The position numbers were made by a program, and so were the translations under genes. The notes below the pieces were generated by a model. It saw only the letters and a list, made by a program, of their open reading frames with translations. It did no database searches and was not told the origin of the DNA. 52,132 nt of DNA. Source: Pyxidicoccus fallax. GTDB lineage: Bacteria; Myxococcota; Myxococcia; Myxococcales; Myxococcaceae. The stretch lies in the NCBI RefSeq assembly GCF_012933655.1, contig NZ_JABBJJ010000046.1:1-52132 (forward strand). Direction: 5' to 3'. Positions 28,561 to 35,777 of the stretch are shown here, piece after piece. How positions within the stretch are numbered: position 1 is the first letter of the stretch; each line of letters opens with the position of its first letter.

Positions 28561-30207
28561 ATGCTTGAGACCGTCACCAAGGGCTTCCGTTCCGCCAAGA
28601 ACCGCCTCGCCGGCAAGAGTGAGCTCACCCCGGAGCTGGTCGACGAGTCGCTCCGCGACATCCGCGTGTCCCTCCTCGAGGCCGACGTCGCCTTCGACGT
28701 GGTGAAGAAGTTCGTCGCCCGCGTCCGCGAGAAGGCCGTCGGTGAGGTGGTCCAGACGACCCTCACCGACAAGGCTGGCCAGAAGCGCAAGGTCAGCGCG
28801 ATGGACCACTTCATCAAGATCTGCCACGACGAGCTGGAGGCCCTCATGGGCCCCGTGGACACGAGCCTCGCGCTCAAGCCCAAGGGCCAGCTGTCCGGCA
28901 TCATGATGGTGGGCCTCCAGGGCTCCGGTAAGACGACCACCACGGGCAAGCTCGCCAACCGGCTCCTCAAGGAGGGGCGCAAGCCGCTGCTCGTCGCCGC
29001 GGACATCTACCGTCCGGCCGCCGTCGACCAGCTCAAGGTGCTCGGCGAGCGGCTCAAGGTCCCCGTCTACCACGAGCCCGGCCTCCAGCCGCCCGAGCTC
29101 GCGAAGCGCGGCTACGCCGCCGCCCGTGAGCAGAAGTGCGACGTGGTGCTCATCGACACCGCCGGCCGCCTCGCCATCGACGAGGCGCTGATGACGGAGC
29201 TGGAGTCCATCAAGTCCAACGTCCACCCGGACACGATCCTCCTGGTGTGCGACGCGATGATTGGCCAGGACTCCGTGCGCACCGCCGCCGAGTTCGACCG
29301 GCGCCTGGGGCTCGACGGCTTCATCCTCACCAAGCTGGACGGTGACGCCCGCGGCGGCGCGGCGCTCTCCATCAAGGAAGTCACCGGCAAGCCCATCAAG
29401 TTCCTCGGCATGGGCGAGTCGATGGACAAGCTGGAGGAGTTCCGCCCGGATGGCCTCGCGGGCCGCATCCTCGGGTTCGGCGACATCGTCGGCCTGATGA
29501 AGGACTTCGAGAAGGTCGTCGACGAGAAGAAGGCCGAGGAGGATGCCAAGAAGCTCCTGTCCGGCCAGTTCTCGATGAAGGACTTCGTCGAGCAGATCCG
29601 CATGGTCCGGAAGATGGGGCCGCTCAAGGACCTGCTGGAGAAGTTCCCCCTCTTCGGCGACCTCACCGAGCACCTCAACCCGGACGAGAAGGAGCTCACC
29701 AAGATCGAGGCGATGTACGACTCGATGACGGCCAAGGAGCGCCTGCGCCCGGACCTCATCAACAACAGCCGCATCCAGCGCATCGCCAAGGGCTCCGGCC
29801 GCAAGGTGGAGGACGTGCGCGAGCTGCTGCAGAAGTTCGGGATGATGCAGCAGGTGATGGGCACCATCGGCCAGAACCCGGGCCTGCTGGGCCGCATCCC
29901 CGGCTTCAAGCAACTGGGGCAGCTGTCGCAGATGAAGAACATGGACCTCTCCAGCATGTTCGGCGGAGACCCGAAGATGATGGAGAAGATGATGGGTGGC
30001 GGGATGCCCGGCATGGGCATGCCCATGCAGATGCCCCAGGTGGCCCCCGGCTACACCCCGCCCATGGGCCAGGCCGCCATGGCCAAGGCCCGCCTCATGG
30101 GCTACGCGCCTCCCTCCGCCGGCACCAAGCCCGAGGACCGCGACGCCATCAAGGAGCGCCGCAAGCGGGAGAAGGAAAACAAGAAGAAGAACCGCAAGAA
30201 GAAGTAG
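28561..30207 (+). CDS. ffh: Signal recognition particle GTPase Ffh
   Basis: 548 residues. N domain at 1-~90 (SLLEADVAFDVV), G domain with P-loop GLQGSGKT (118-125), DTAGR (D199) and TKLDG (from T257), then the methionine-rich M domain. Ffh binds 4.5S RNA and hydrophobic signal sequences and delivers ribosomes to FtsY at the membrane. The protein is about 100 residues longer than the usual ~450: the M domain runs into a Gly/Met-rich stretch (GGGMPGMGMPMQMPQ) and a strongly basic Lys-rich end. The start fits the family N-terminus. Transcription probably begins a few nucleotides upstream, and a strong hairpin follows the stop. Confidence 0.97.
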   Translation: MLETVTKGFRSAKNRLAGKSELTPELVDESLRDIRVSLLEADVAFDVVKKFVARVREKAVGEVVQTTLTDKAGQKRKVSAMDHFIKICHDELEALMGPVDTSLALKPKGQLSGIMMVGLQGSGKTTTTGKLANRLLKEGRKPLLVAADIYRPAAVDQLKVLGERLKVPVYHEPGLQPPELAKRGYAAAREQKCDVVLIDTAGRLAIDEALMTELESIKSNVHPDTILLVCDAMIGQDSVRTAAEFDRRLGLDGFILTKLDGDARGGAALSIKEVTGKPIKFLGMGESMDKLEEFRPDGLAGRILGFGDIVGLMKDFEKVVDEKKAEEDAKKLLSGQFSMKDFVEQIRMVRKMGPLKDLLEKFPLFGDLTEHLNPDEKELTKIEAMYDSMTAKERLRPDLINNSRIQRIAKGSGRKVEDVRELLQKFGMMQQVMGTIGQNPGLLGRIPGFKQLGQLSQMKNMDLSSMFGGDPKMMEKMMGGGMPGMGMPMQMPQVAPGYTPPMGQAAMAKARLMGYAPPSAGTKPEDRDAIKERRKREKENKKKNRKKK

Positions 30208-30235
30208 CTGGCGGCTTCACGCCCCTGTGGTGCCC

Positions 30236-30273
30236 ACGCCCGCTGTCCCGGTGTCTACCGGGGCCGCGGGCGT
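30236..30273 (+). terminator. Terminator hairpin after ffh
   Basis: Outer stem ACGCCCGC / GCGGGCGT and inner stem CCCGGT / ACCGGG around GTCT, followed by TTCGTGTTT. It lies 29 bp after the ffh stop. The remaining sequence up to the next gene (to 30446) shows no other clear element. Confidence 0.7.
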
Positions 30274-30446
30274 TCGTGTTTCCGGAGAGTGGTCTCTTGG
30301 GATGGACCCCCCGTCCCGTGGCTTGGATGGGCGATGGGAGATGACGAGGAGGCCCGGCCCATGAGAGAGGGCCGGCAGGTCGCGAGGGCCCCGGGGCGAG
30401 AGACGCCCCAACGCTTCAGGAGAGGCGGCGTGGAACGCCTTTTGCG

Positions 30447-32633
30447 ATGCGTGCCGGTATGCCCAGACTCCTACTCCTCGTTTCACTGACGCTGCTGTTC
30501 GTGACGTCGGCGTGTATCGATGTTCCGGAAGTGGTGGATCCTCCTGATGTTGGGGCGGATGCAGGCGCCCAATTCCCACCAGACGCGGGGCCTCCCCCGG
30601 ATGGTGGGGCTGCTCCGAATCCCAGCTTTACGCTCGTTGTCTCGCCACACCAGGAGTCCATGTTCCAAGGTGAGACGAAGGATTTCCAGCTGTCCATCGT
30701 GCGCACGGGAGGATTCGCCGAGAGCGTGAACATCAGCCTTCTAGCTGCACCAGCGGGTGTGACCGCCCAACCTGTGAGCATCGCAGCAGGAACTACGACA
30801 GCGACGCTCAGGGTTGCTGTTTCGACCAACGCTGAACCTGGCAGCAGAACGCTGACCGTAAGAGCTGTCTCAGGCAGCTTGCATCATGATGCCTCCATTG
30901 GACTCAGTGTCGCCAAGCCCGGAGACCTCCTGGTGCGCTGGACCGCGCCCGGTGAGGCAATACGCCATGTGAAAGGCGCCATGGAACTCGAAGTCACGGT
31001 GGAAGGCGGCACAGCCGAGGCCGTGGAGTTGAGAAGCGACGAGGAAGTCTTGGTACGCCTGACGGCCCCCCCGTTTACCTACTCATGGGACACGACACAG
31101 GTCACCGAAGGTGAGTACCACATCTCTGCCCACGCAATTCGAGGTACTCAGGTCTTCTCGTCGTTCGAACGTACTGTGATTGTTGACCGCACCGCGCCCA
31201 AAGTCGAAGCCCGGGTGCCCGTTCAACACGATGGCAATGTGAGCGTTCGAGCCATCCTGGGCGTGACGTTCAGCGAGCCGCTCATGTCCACGACAGTGAC
31301 TTCCTCTTCTGTCACACTGACAGCAGGTGGAGGTGTGGAGATCGCCCGGTTCGTGTCTCTTTCGGAAGATGGACGGCGTTTGACGCTTACCCCAGCGGCG
31401 CCCCTGCCAGCGCCGAGCACCATGATCGTGAGGCTGGGCACCAATGGGCAGCCCATCACGGATCTGGCTGGCAACCCCTTGGAGGTCAATGACATCTGGA
31501 CCTTCACAGTTCCGGCATGGCTCTCGCTGGGAAGTGCCATCCATGCGCATCCAGGAGCAACGCCGACCGAGGACGTCGTGATGAAACTCGACTCCACTGG
31601 CCGCCCCATCATGGTCTGGACAGAGTCGGATGGCACCACGAAGAACGTCCATGTATCGCAATGGAATGGAGCCACTTGGACTCCCATGGGGTCCCCCCTG
31701 AGCGCATTGCCTGCGACGGGGACGGACGCTAGCCAGCCAGATATTTTGGTCACTCCGCTCGGTCAAATTATCGCCGCCTGGAGCGAGAGCACCAATACGG
31801 GCGTTGAAAAAAACATCTATGTTCGCGCCTTCAAGAATGGAGCCTGGGAACCGCTTCCGACGCTCCCGCTAAGAGGAGGCAGTGAGACATATGTCAGCGC
31901 CCCAAGACTGACCGCACTCCAGAGTGGGGCCATCCAGCTCTCTGCTGAGTACTTCAACGGGTCAAACCTCGAGGTGCGAGCTTTCGACCTGGCACCTGGT
32001 GCCTCCAGTTGGACCGCGCTCAACGTCCATACAACTGCGGAACAGTTCAGCAGACGCCCAACCGCGGTTTCCAGTCATGGCGCCAACTCGTTCACAGCCG
32101 TCAATTCCTACTTCGGCTCCATCGAGAGGCGGGCTGTCGTCGTGCTGAAGAATCACGCCGAGCAATTGGGAGTCAGGCTCCTCGCTGGCTCGGAAAACTC
32201 ATCGGCGGATCATGCCTCAATCGCGATCAACGGAGAAGGCGCACCGCTGGTAGCATGGAATGAGGTGCCTGCCTCGAATGTCACCCAATCCAAGATTTAC
32301 TTCACCCAATGGCTTTGGAGTAGTTGGGCATCTCCAGTCCTCGTGAGTTCCGGATCGACATCCAATACTCGGCCGGCGCTCGCAATGGGAGAGGATGGGC
32401 GACCCGTGCTTGCGTGGAGCGGCTTCGTTTCACCGGAGCAGGTCATCCTGGTTCACCGGCGCACTGGTGACGTCTGGGAGTCCATTGGCGCACCACTGAG
32501 TGCTCGTACAGGGGCAAGTACGCCTGGGCATAGCCCTTCTCTGGCTATTGGCCGAGACGGTCGTCCCATCGTGGCCTGGACCGAAACTGACGGCACGGCT
32601 CCAAGCATCTTTGTCAGCCAGCTCAACGAGTAG
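30447..32633 (+). CDS. Lipoprotein with Ig-like domains and propeller-like C-terminal repeats
   Basis: 728 residues. An N-terminal signal ends in a lipobox-like VTSAC, followed by an Asp/Pro/Gly linker typical of myxobacterial lipoproteins. An Ig-like segment (~60-135) is followed by a second beta-rich region and a Big_5/SbsA-type Ig-like domain (~250-355: TAPKVEARVP, VTFSEPL, DLAGNPL). The rest holds about five repeats of the form GRPI(M/V)(V/A)W(T/S)E..., each followed by an aromatic (F/V)xQW-type strand, suggesting a beta-propeller. It is probably surface-anchored; the ligand is unknown. The gene has visibly lower G+C than its neighbours (62 of 120 bases at 31741-31860) and more A/T-ending codons, which may reflect acquisition or weak codon selection. 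ATG 30459 is an alternative start. Confidence 0.75.
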   Translation: MRAGMPRLLLLVSLTLLFVTSACIDVPEVVDPPDVGADAGAQFPPDAGPPPDGGAAPNPSFTLVVSPHQESMFQGETKDFQLSIVRTGGFAESVNISLLAAPAGVTAQPVSIAAGTTTATLRVAVSTNAEPGSRTLTVRAVSGSLHHDASIGLSVAKPGDLLVRWTAPGEAIRHVKGAMELEVTVEGGTAEAVELRSDEEVLVRLTAPPFTYSWDTTQVTEGEYHISAHAIRGTQVFSSFERTVIVDRTAPKVEARVPVQHDGNVSVRAILGVTFSEPLMSTTVTSSSVTLTAGGGVEIARFVSLSEDGRRLTLTPAAPLPAPSTMIVRLGTNGQPITDLAGNPLEVNDIWTFTVPAWLSLGSAIHAHPGATPTEDVVMKLDSTGRPIMVWTESDGTTKNVHVSQWNGATWTPMGSPLSALPATGTDASQPDILVTPLGQIIAAWSESTNTGVEKNIYVRAFKNGAWEPLPTLPLRGGSETYVSAPRLTALQSGAIQLSAEYFNGSNLEVRAFDLAPGASSWTALNVHTTAEQFSRRPTAVSSHGANSFTAVNSYFGSIERRAVVVLKNHAEQLGVRLLAGSENSSADHASIAINGEGAPLVAWNEVPASNVTQSKIYFTQWLWSSWASPVLVSSGSTSNTRPALAMGEDGRPVLAWSGFVSPEQVILVHRRTGDVWESIGAPLSARTGASTPGHSPSLAIGRDGRPIVAWTETDGTAPSIFVSQLNE

Positions 32634-32646
32634 CGTAGGGGACGAG

Positions 32647-32682
32647 CGAGTACCTGGCGTCGGGAGCCGTGTCAGGTACTCG
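32647..32682. terminator. Bidirectional terminator between convergent genes
   Basis: A perfect 10-bp inverted repeat (CGAGTACCTG / CAGGTACTCG) with a 16-nt loop, followed on the plus strand by TGATTTTG. It sits between the lipoprotein stop and the stop of the minus-strand RelA-like gene. Confidence 0.7.
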
Positions 32683-32698
32683 TGATTTTGCCGAGTCG

Positions 32699-33796
32699 TC
32701 ACTCCTTGCGCGGCACGACCAGTCCTTGGCTGAGCCGCTTGAGCACGCGCTGCTTCTGGCGGCGCTTGTATGCCTCGTGCGCGTTCTCCCCCAGCTCGTT
32801 GATGCGGGCCGTCTCCTCATCGACCATCTGGAACTCCACGAGGGAGATGACGATGCGGCCCTTGCGCTGCCGCGTGTCCTGCTCCGGGGGCGGCAGGTAC
32901 GCGTCCATGCGCACCGGGATGTCCACCACGAAGTTGAGCGCCCGGTAGGTGTTCCCAGAGAAGGCGTTGCCGCCCCGGTCCTCCCGGTCTTCGTAATCGC
33001 GGTCCAGGTGGAGCTGCGAGGTATGCGCCTCGAAGTGGGGGTTCTCCGCCAGCACCGACTTGAACGGGATGAGGGTGTTTTCCGTCTGGCCCGGCACCAC
33101 CAGGTGGAAGGGGAAGAGCCGTTGCGTGAGGTAGTACAGCACCGGCAGCAGGTCCTCCCGCTTCCGTGTCACCACACGGAAGCGCGTCCGGTCATACACC
33201 TGCGCCGCCACCGTCTCCTTCTTCGCCAGCAGCTTGGTGATGAGCGAGTCGCGCGTCTTGATGGAGTGCGCGAACTCCACCACCGGCAGCCCCTTGGCCT
33301 GCATCTCCTGCGCGACGTTGAGCACCTTCTCCATCACCAGCTCCGCCAGCTCCGCCTCCGACACCGGGAGGCGGAAGAGGAGGTCCCGCCCCTCGATGTG
33401 CTGGATGACGTGCATCACCTTCAGCACGACGCAGGCGATGCGGCGGTGGCGCGGAGAGCCCTTCGCGCCCGAGGCGAAGAGGAACAGGTCGTGAATCTCC
33501 TCCGGCTGCGCCACCGCGTCCGCGACACGGTAGTTGAACGTCTTGCGCAGGTACTCCACCGCCTCGGCCAGCACTCCGCGCGCCCAGGCCTCGTCGTAGG
33601 GCCGGGAGACGTCGAGACCGTAGAGGCGCAGGAAGTTGTCCACCTCGTCGCGCTTCTGGAAGTGCATCCGGCGCCAGTCGATGACCGAGCCGCCGCGGAG
33701 GATGAGCCGGATGCGCTCCAGTTCGCGCAGCCCCATCCTCTCCACCGTGGGGATGGGGATGTCGGGCAGGACGGGAGTGAGGGAAGGCGCCTTCAC
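32699..33796 (-). CDS. Conserved protein with RelA/SpoT-synthetase-like segment (TIGR04552-like)
   Basis: 365 residues with the start chosen here. It resembles a conserved deltaproteobacterial/myxobacterial family (I believe TIGR04552). A central segment, HSIKTRDSLITKLLAK followed by YDRTRFRVV, is reminiscent of the RelA/SpoT nucleotidyltransferase core, and much of the rest is charged and helical. No function can be given; alarmone synthesis is only a structural hint. The start is GTG 33796, with AGGAAG 6 nt upstream. The longer frame from GTG 33859 would begin inside the hairpin at 33848-33882 that terminates the upstream gene, so I reject it. Convergent with the lipoprotein gene. Confidence 0.65.
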   Translation of the reverse strand: MKAPSLTPVLPDIPIPTVERMGLRELERIRLILRGGSVIDWRRMHFQKRDEVDNFLRLYGLDVSRPYDEAWARGVLAEAVEYLRKTFNYRVADAVAQPEEIHDLFLFASGAKGSPRHRRIACVVLKVMHVIQHIEGRDLLFRLPVSEAELAELVMEKVLNVAQEMQAKGLPVVEFAHSIKTRDSLITKLLAKKETVAAQVYDRTRFRVVTRKREDLLPVLYYLTQRLFPFHLVVPGQTENTLIPFKSVLAENPHFEAHTSQLHLDRDYEDREDRGGNAFSGNTYRALNFVVDIPVRMDAYLPPPEQDTRQRKGRIVISLVEFQMVDEETARINELGENAHEAYKRRQKQRVLKRLSQGLVVPRKE

Positions 33797-33847
33797 ACTG
33801 GGCTTCCTAGCCGAGCCCAACTCCAGGGGAAAGGCCCCGGAACGTAC

Positions 33848-33882
33848 GAAGGCCCTCACCCCACGTTGGGGAGAGGGCCTTC
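33848..33882 (-). terminator. Terminator of the MORN-type gene
   Basis: A long stem GAAGGCCCTC(A)CCCCA / TTGGGG(A)GAGGGCCTTC with a single A/A mismatch and a short loop, about 50 bp after the stop of the upstream minus-strand gene. Its position decides the start of the RelA-like gene. Confidence 0.7.
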
Positions 33883-33932
33883 TGTACTGCCGAGCGGCCA
33901 GGGGATGACCCGGTCGCCTGGGACCCGTCGTG

Positions 33933-34430
33933 CTACTTGACGGGGTGACCCGCCTTGTAGGTGACCTCGCTCACCTTCTGGCCGTTCTCGGCGAAGGCCA
34001 CCGCAGTGCCCTCACGCTTGCCGCTGACCCACTGATCCACGAGCTTCTTCTGGCCAGTGACGAAGAACTGCGTCCGGCGACCGTGGTAATTGCCACCCGA
34101 GAACTCGATCTCCTCGGTCTTCACCCCGTTCTCGTCGAAGAAGGACCACACGCCGGACTGCGCGCCGTTGGCGTGCTGGCCGACGGCCTTCTTCTGGCCG
34201 TTGGCGTGGTAGCTGACGTAGGGGCCGTGGGCGACGGGCAGGTGCTGCTCGGTCTTCTGCTTCACGCAGAAGACGCCCCGGTCCGTCATGGTCGCTCGGC
34301 CGCCGAACTGCTTGGTTCCCGCCGGGCAGGAAAGCTGGATCTCCCCGTTCTGGTCTGCGGCGGCCCCAACGGCCGGAATGCCAAGCGCGAGAGAGAGAGC
34401 AACGACGTGGAACGACACGTTCTTGAACAT
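33933..34430 (-). CDS. Secreted MORN-variant (YwqK-like) repeat protein
   Basis: 165 residues with a clear signal peptide (about 1-24, ending VGAAA). The body consists of about four short repeats built on HANGQK / ENGxK / GxxxGxxxxF, as in the MORN-variant family often annotated as the YwqK family. Two Cys residues (in LSCPAG and VFCVKQ) could pair in the periplasm. The ATG is preceded by GGAAGGAAG, a strong ribosome-binding site. The role is unknown; such proteins are usually envelope-located and short. It is followed by its own terminator, so it is probably monocistronic. Confidence 0.75.
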   Translation of the reverse strand: MFKNVSFHVVALSLALGIPAVGAAADQNGEIQLSCPAGTKQFGGRATMTDRGVFCVKQKTEQHLPVAHGPYVSYHANGQKKAVGQHANGAQSGVWSFFDENGVKTEEIEFSGGNYHGRRTQFFVTGQKKLVDQWVSGKREGTAVAFAENGQKVSEVTYKAGHPVK

Positions 34431-34562
34431 GGTCTTCCTTCCTTCAGGAACTCAACGGCGCCTCGATACGCCAAGCATACGAACGCCAGGAGCCCAATTT
34501 AATTCAATGCTGCTCAGGACACCCCTACCGGAGGCCTCCGGCCCGGGGCGGGCCAAATGACG

Positions 34563-34595
34563 AGGCCCCACGCCCAATAACTGGGAGTGGGGCCT
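34563..34595 (-). terminator. Terminator of the Cys-rich lipoprotein gene
   Basis: Stem AGGCCCCAC / GTGGGGCCT with an inner CCCA/TGGG, 34 bp past the stop of the minus-strand lipoprotein gene, followed on that strand by a short T-containing tract. Confidence 0.65.
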
Positions 34596-34628
34596 GAAAC
34601 GGCCCCAGGGGGCCGCACGCCTGCTCGG

Positions 34629-35531
34629 TTACTTCGTCAGGGTGGCGCAGTAGCCGTTGCCACCCGTGAAGTAGAAGCCGAGGACGATCTGGCTGTCGGA
34701 GGCGCTCGTGCAGAGATTGACGGAGAGGGACGCGCTGCGACCATCCGACGAGCGCTGGTAGCCGTTGCTGAGCGGCACGCCGTTCAGCTCGCTACCGTTG
34801 GTGCGCACGTAGAAGAAGCCGTTGAGGCCCTCCTTGGTGGTCGGCAGGGTGCCGCTCTTCGAGTAGAACGAGACGCGGGCCTTGACGGTCTGGGCGGTCG
34901 TGTCCGAGCCGCAGGCGCCACCGAAGATCTCCTTCGTCACGTTGTAGATGATGTTGCCGGTACCGGTGGCCGGGTCAAAGTTGGCGGCCGGCTTGCCCGA
35001 CAGGTTCGGGCAAGTCGGAGCCGGAACCTCGGCGCAGGAGCCAGAGCTGCAGAACTCGCCGTAGGCGCAGGTGGACTGGGCCTCGCCGGAGCAGGTCGCC
35101 GGGCCGGTGTCCTCCTCCTCGCACTGGCCGCTGGCCACGTCGCACACGCGGCCGCTGCCGCAGTCAGCGTCGGAGCCGCACTTCGGCACGCACACGGTAT
35201 CGAGGTCGGAGCAGACCAGGTCGGAGGTCTCCGCGTCCGAGCCACCGTTGCAGAGCTCATCCGTGGAGCACTTGCAGACGCGCGTGGCCGCATCGGGGCC
35301 CGTGCCACCCACCGCGGCGCACGACCCGCGCGCGGACTCCGGGCACTCGGAGACGTCAGTACACGTCTGCACGCACACGCCCGCAGTGGGGTGACAGATC
35401 TCCGTCTCGGTGTTGCAATCGTCGTTGGTGGTGCAGGTGGCGCCGCCCTCGTTGTCGTCGCCGCAACCAGCCATGAAACCGCTCATCGCGCCCAGCGCCG
35501 TGAGCACCAGCATCATCTTGCGAAGCTGCAT
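34629..35531 (-). CDS. Cysteine-rich lipoprotein, Dickkopf-like cysteine pattern
   Basis: 300 residues. A lipoprotein signal ends in FMAGC (Cys23). Residues ~30-165 carry about 20 cysteines in repeated CxxxxxC...C modules (TCTTNDDC, VCVQTCTDVSEC, CGSDADCGSGRVC), a pattern common in myxobacterial surface lipoproteins. The C-terminal ~125 residues form a separate domain with few cysteines (SGKPAANFDPATGTGNI onward) and no family I recognise. The ATG has AGGAGG upstream. It is probably monocistronic, with its own promoter and terminator. Adhesion or matrix association would be a guess. Confidence 0.75.
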   Translation of the reverse strand: MQLRKMMLVLTALGAMSGFMAGCGDDNEGGATCTTNDDCNTETEICHPTAGVCVQTCTDVSECPESARGSCAAVGGTGPDAATRVCKCSTDELCNGGSDAETSDLVCSDLDTVCVPKCGSDADCGSGRVCDVASGQCEEEDTGPATCSGEAQSTCAYGEFCSSGSCAEVPAPTCPNLSGKPAANFDPATGTGNIIYNVTKEIFGGACGSDTTAQTVKARVSFYSKSGTLPTTKEGLNGFFYVRTNGSELNGVPLSNGYQRSSDGRSASLSVNLCTSASDSQIVLGFYFTGGNGYCATLTK

Positions 35532-35616
35532 TTGGAATCTTCCTCCTGAGTGGGAACGTCGCGCGGGATCTCCGGCCTCTACACATAGACCCCGACGTCC
35601 TTGGAAGCGGGCACGG

Positions 35617-35645
35617 CTTTAGTCCTGCTCGTCCGGACGTGTCAA
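35617..35645 (-). promoter_or_regulatory. Promoter of the Cys-rich lipoprotein gene
   Basis: On the minus strand, a perfect -35 TTGACA (35640-35645), a 17-bp spacer and CTAAAG as a weak -10 (35617-35622). The leader to ATG 35531 would be about 80 nt. Confidence 0.45.
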
Positions 35646-35718
35646 CGAGTGTCGACGCCCCACTCGACGTCCCCGCTTCGGAGGAAATTCAGCGCTCACA
35701 GAAGCAGACAATTGACGC

Positions 35719-35754
35719 AAAAAAGGCAGGCATGACTCGCACGTCACGCCTGCC
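35719..35754 (-). terminator. Intrinsic terminator of the gltJ-like gene
   Basis: Stem GGCAGGC / GCCTGCC with an inner TGAC/GTCA, followed on the minus strand by six T residues. It lies 24 bp after the gltJ-like stop and is the cleanest intrinsic terminator in the window. Confidence 0.85.
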
Positions 35755-35777
35755 CTCCACACACCACCCACACCCGC

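Noticed and set aside
26897-28705. 602-codon plus-strand frame across the glucan-synthase gene, intergenic region and ffh start
   Set aside because: It is antisense to a clear GT84-like gene and ends inside ffh in another frame.
28106-28705. Possible small gene from ATG 28106 with GGAGG upstream and a TCFECKQ segment
   Set aside because: It has no stop before entering ffh out of frame, and beyond ~45 residues the sequence looks noncoding. The Shine-Dalgarno match alone is not enough.
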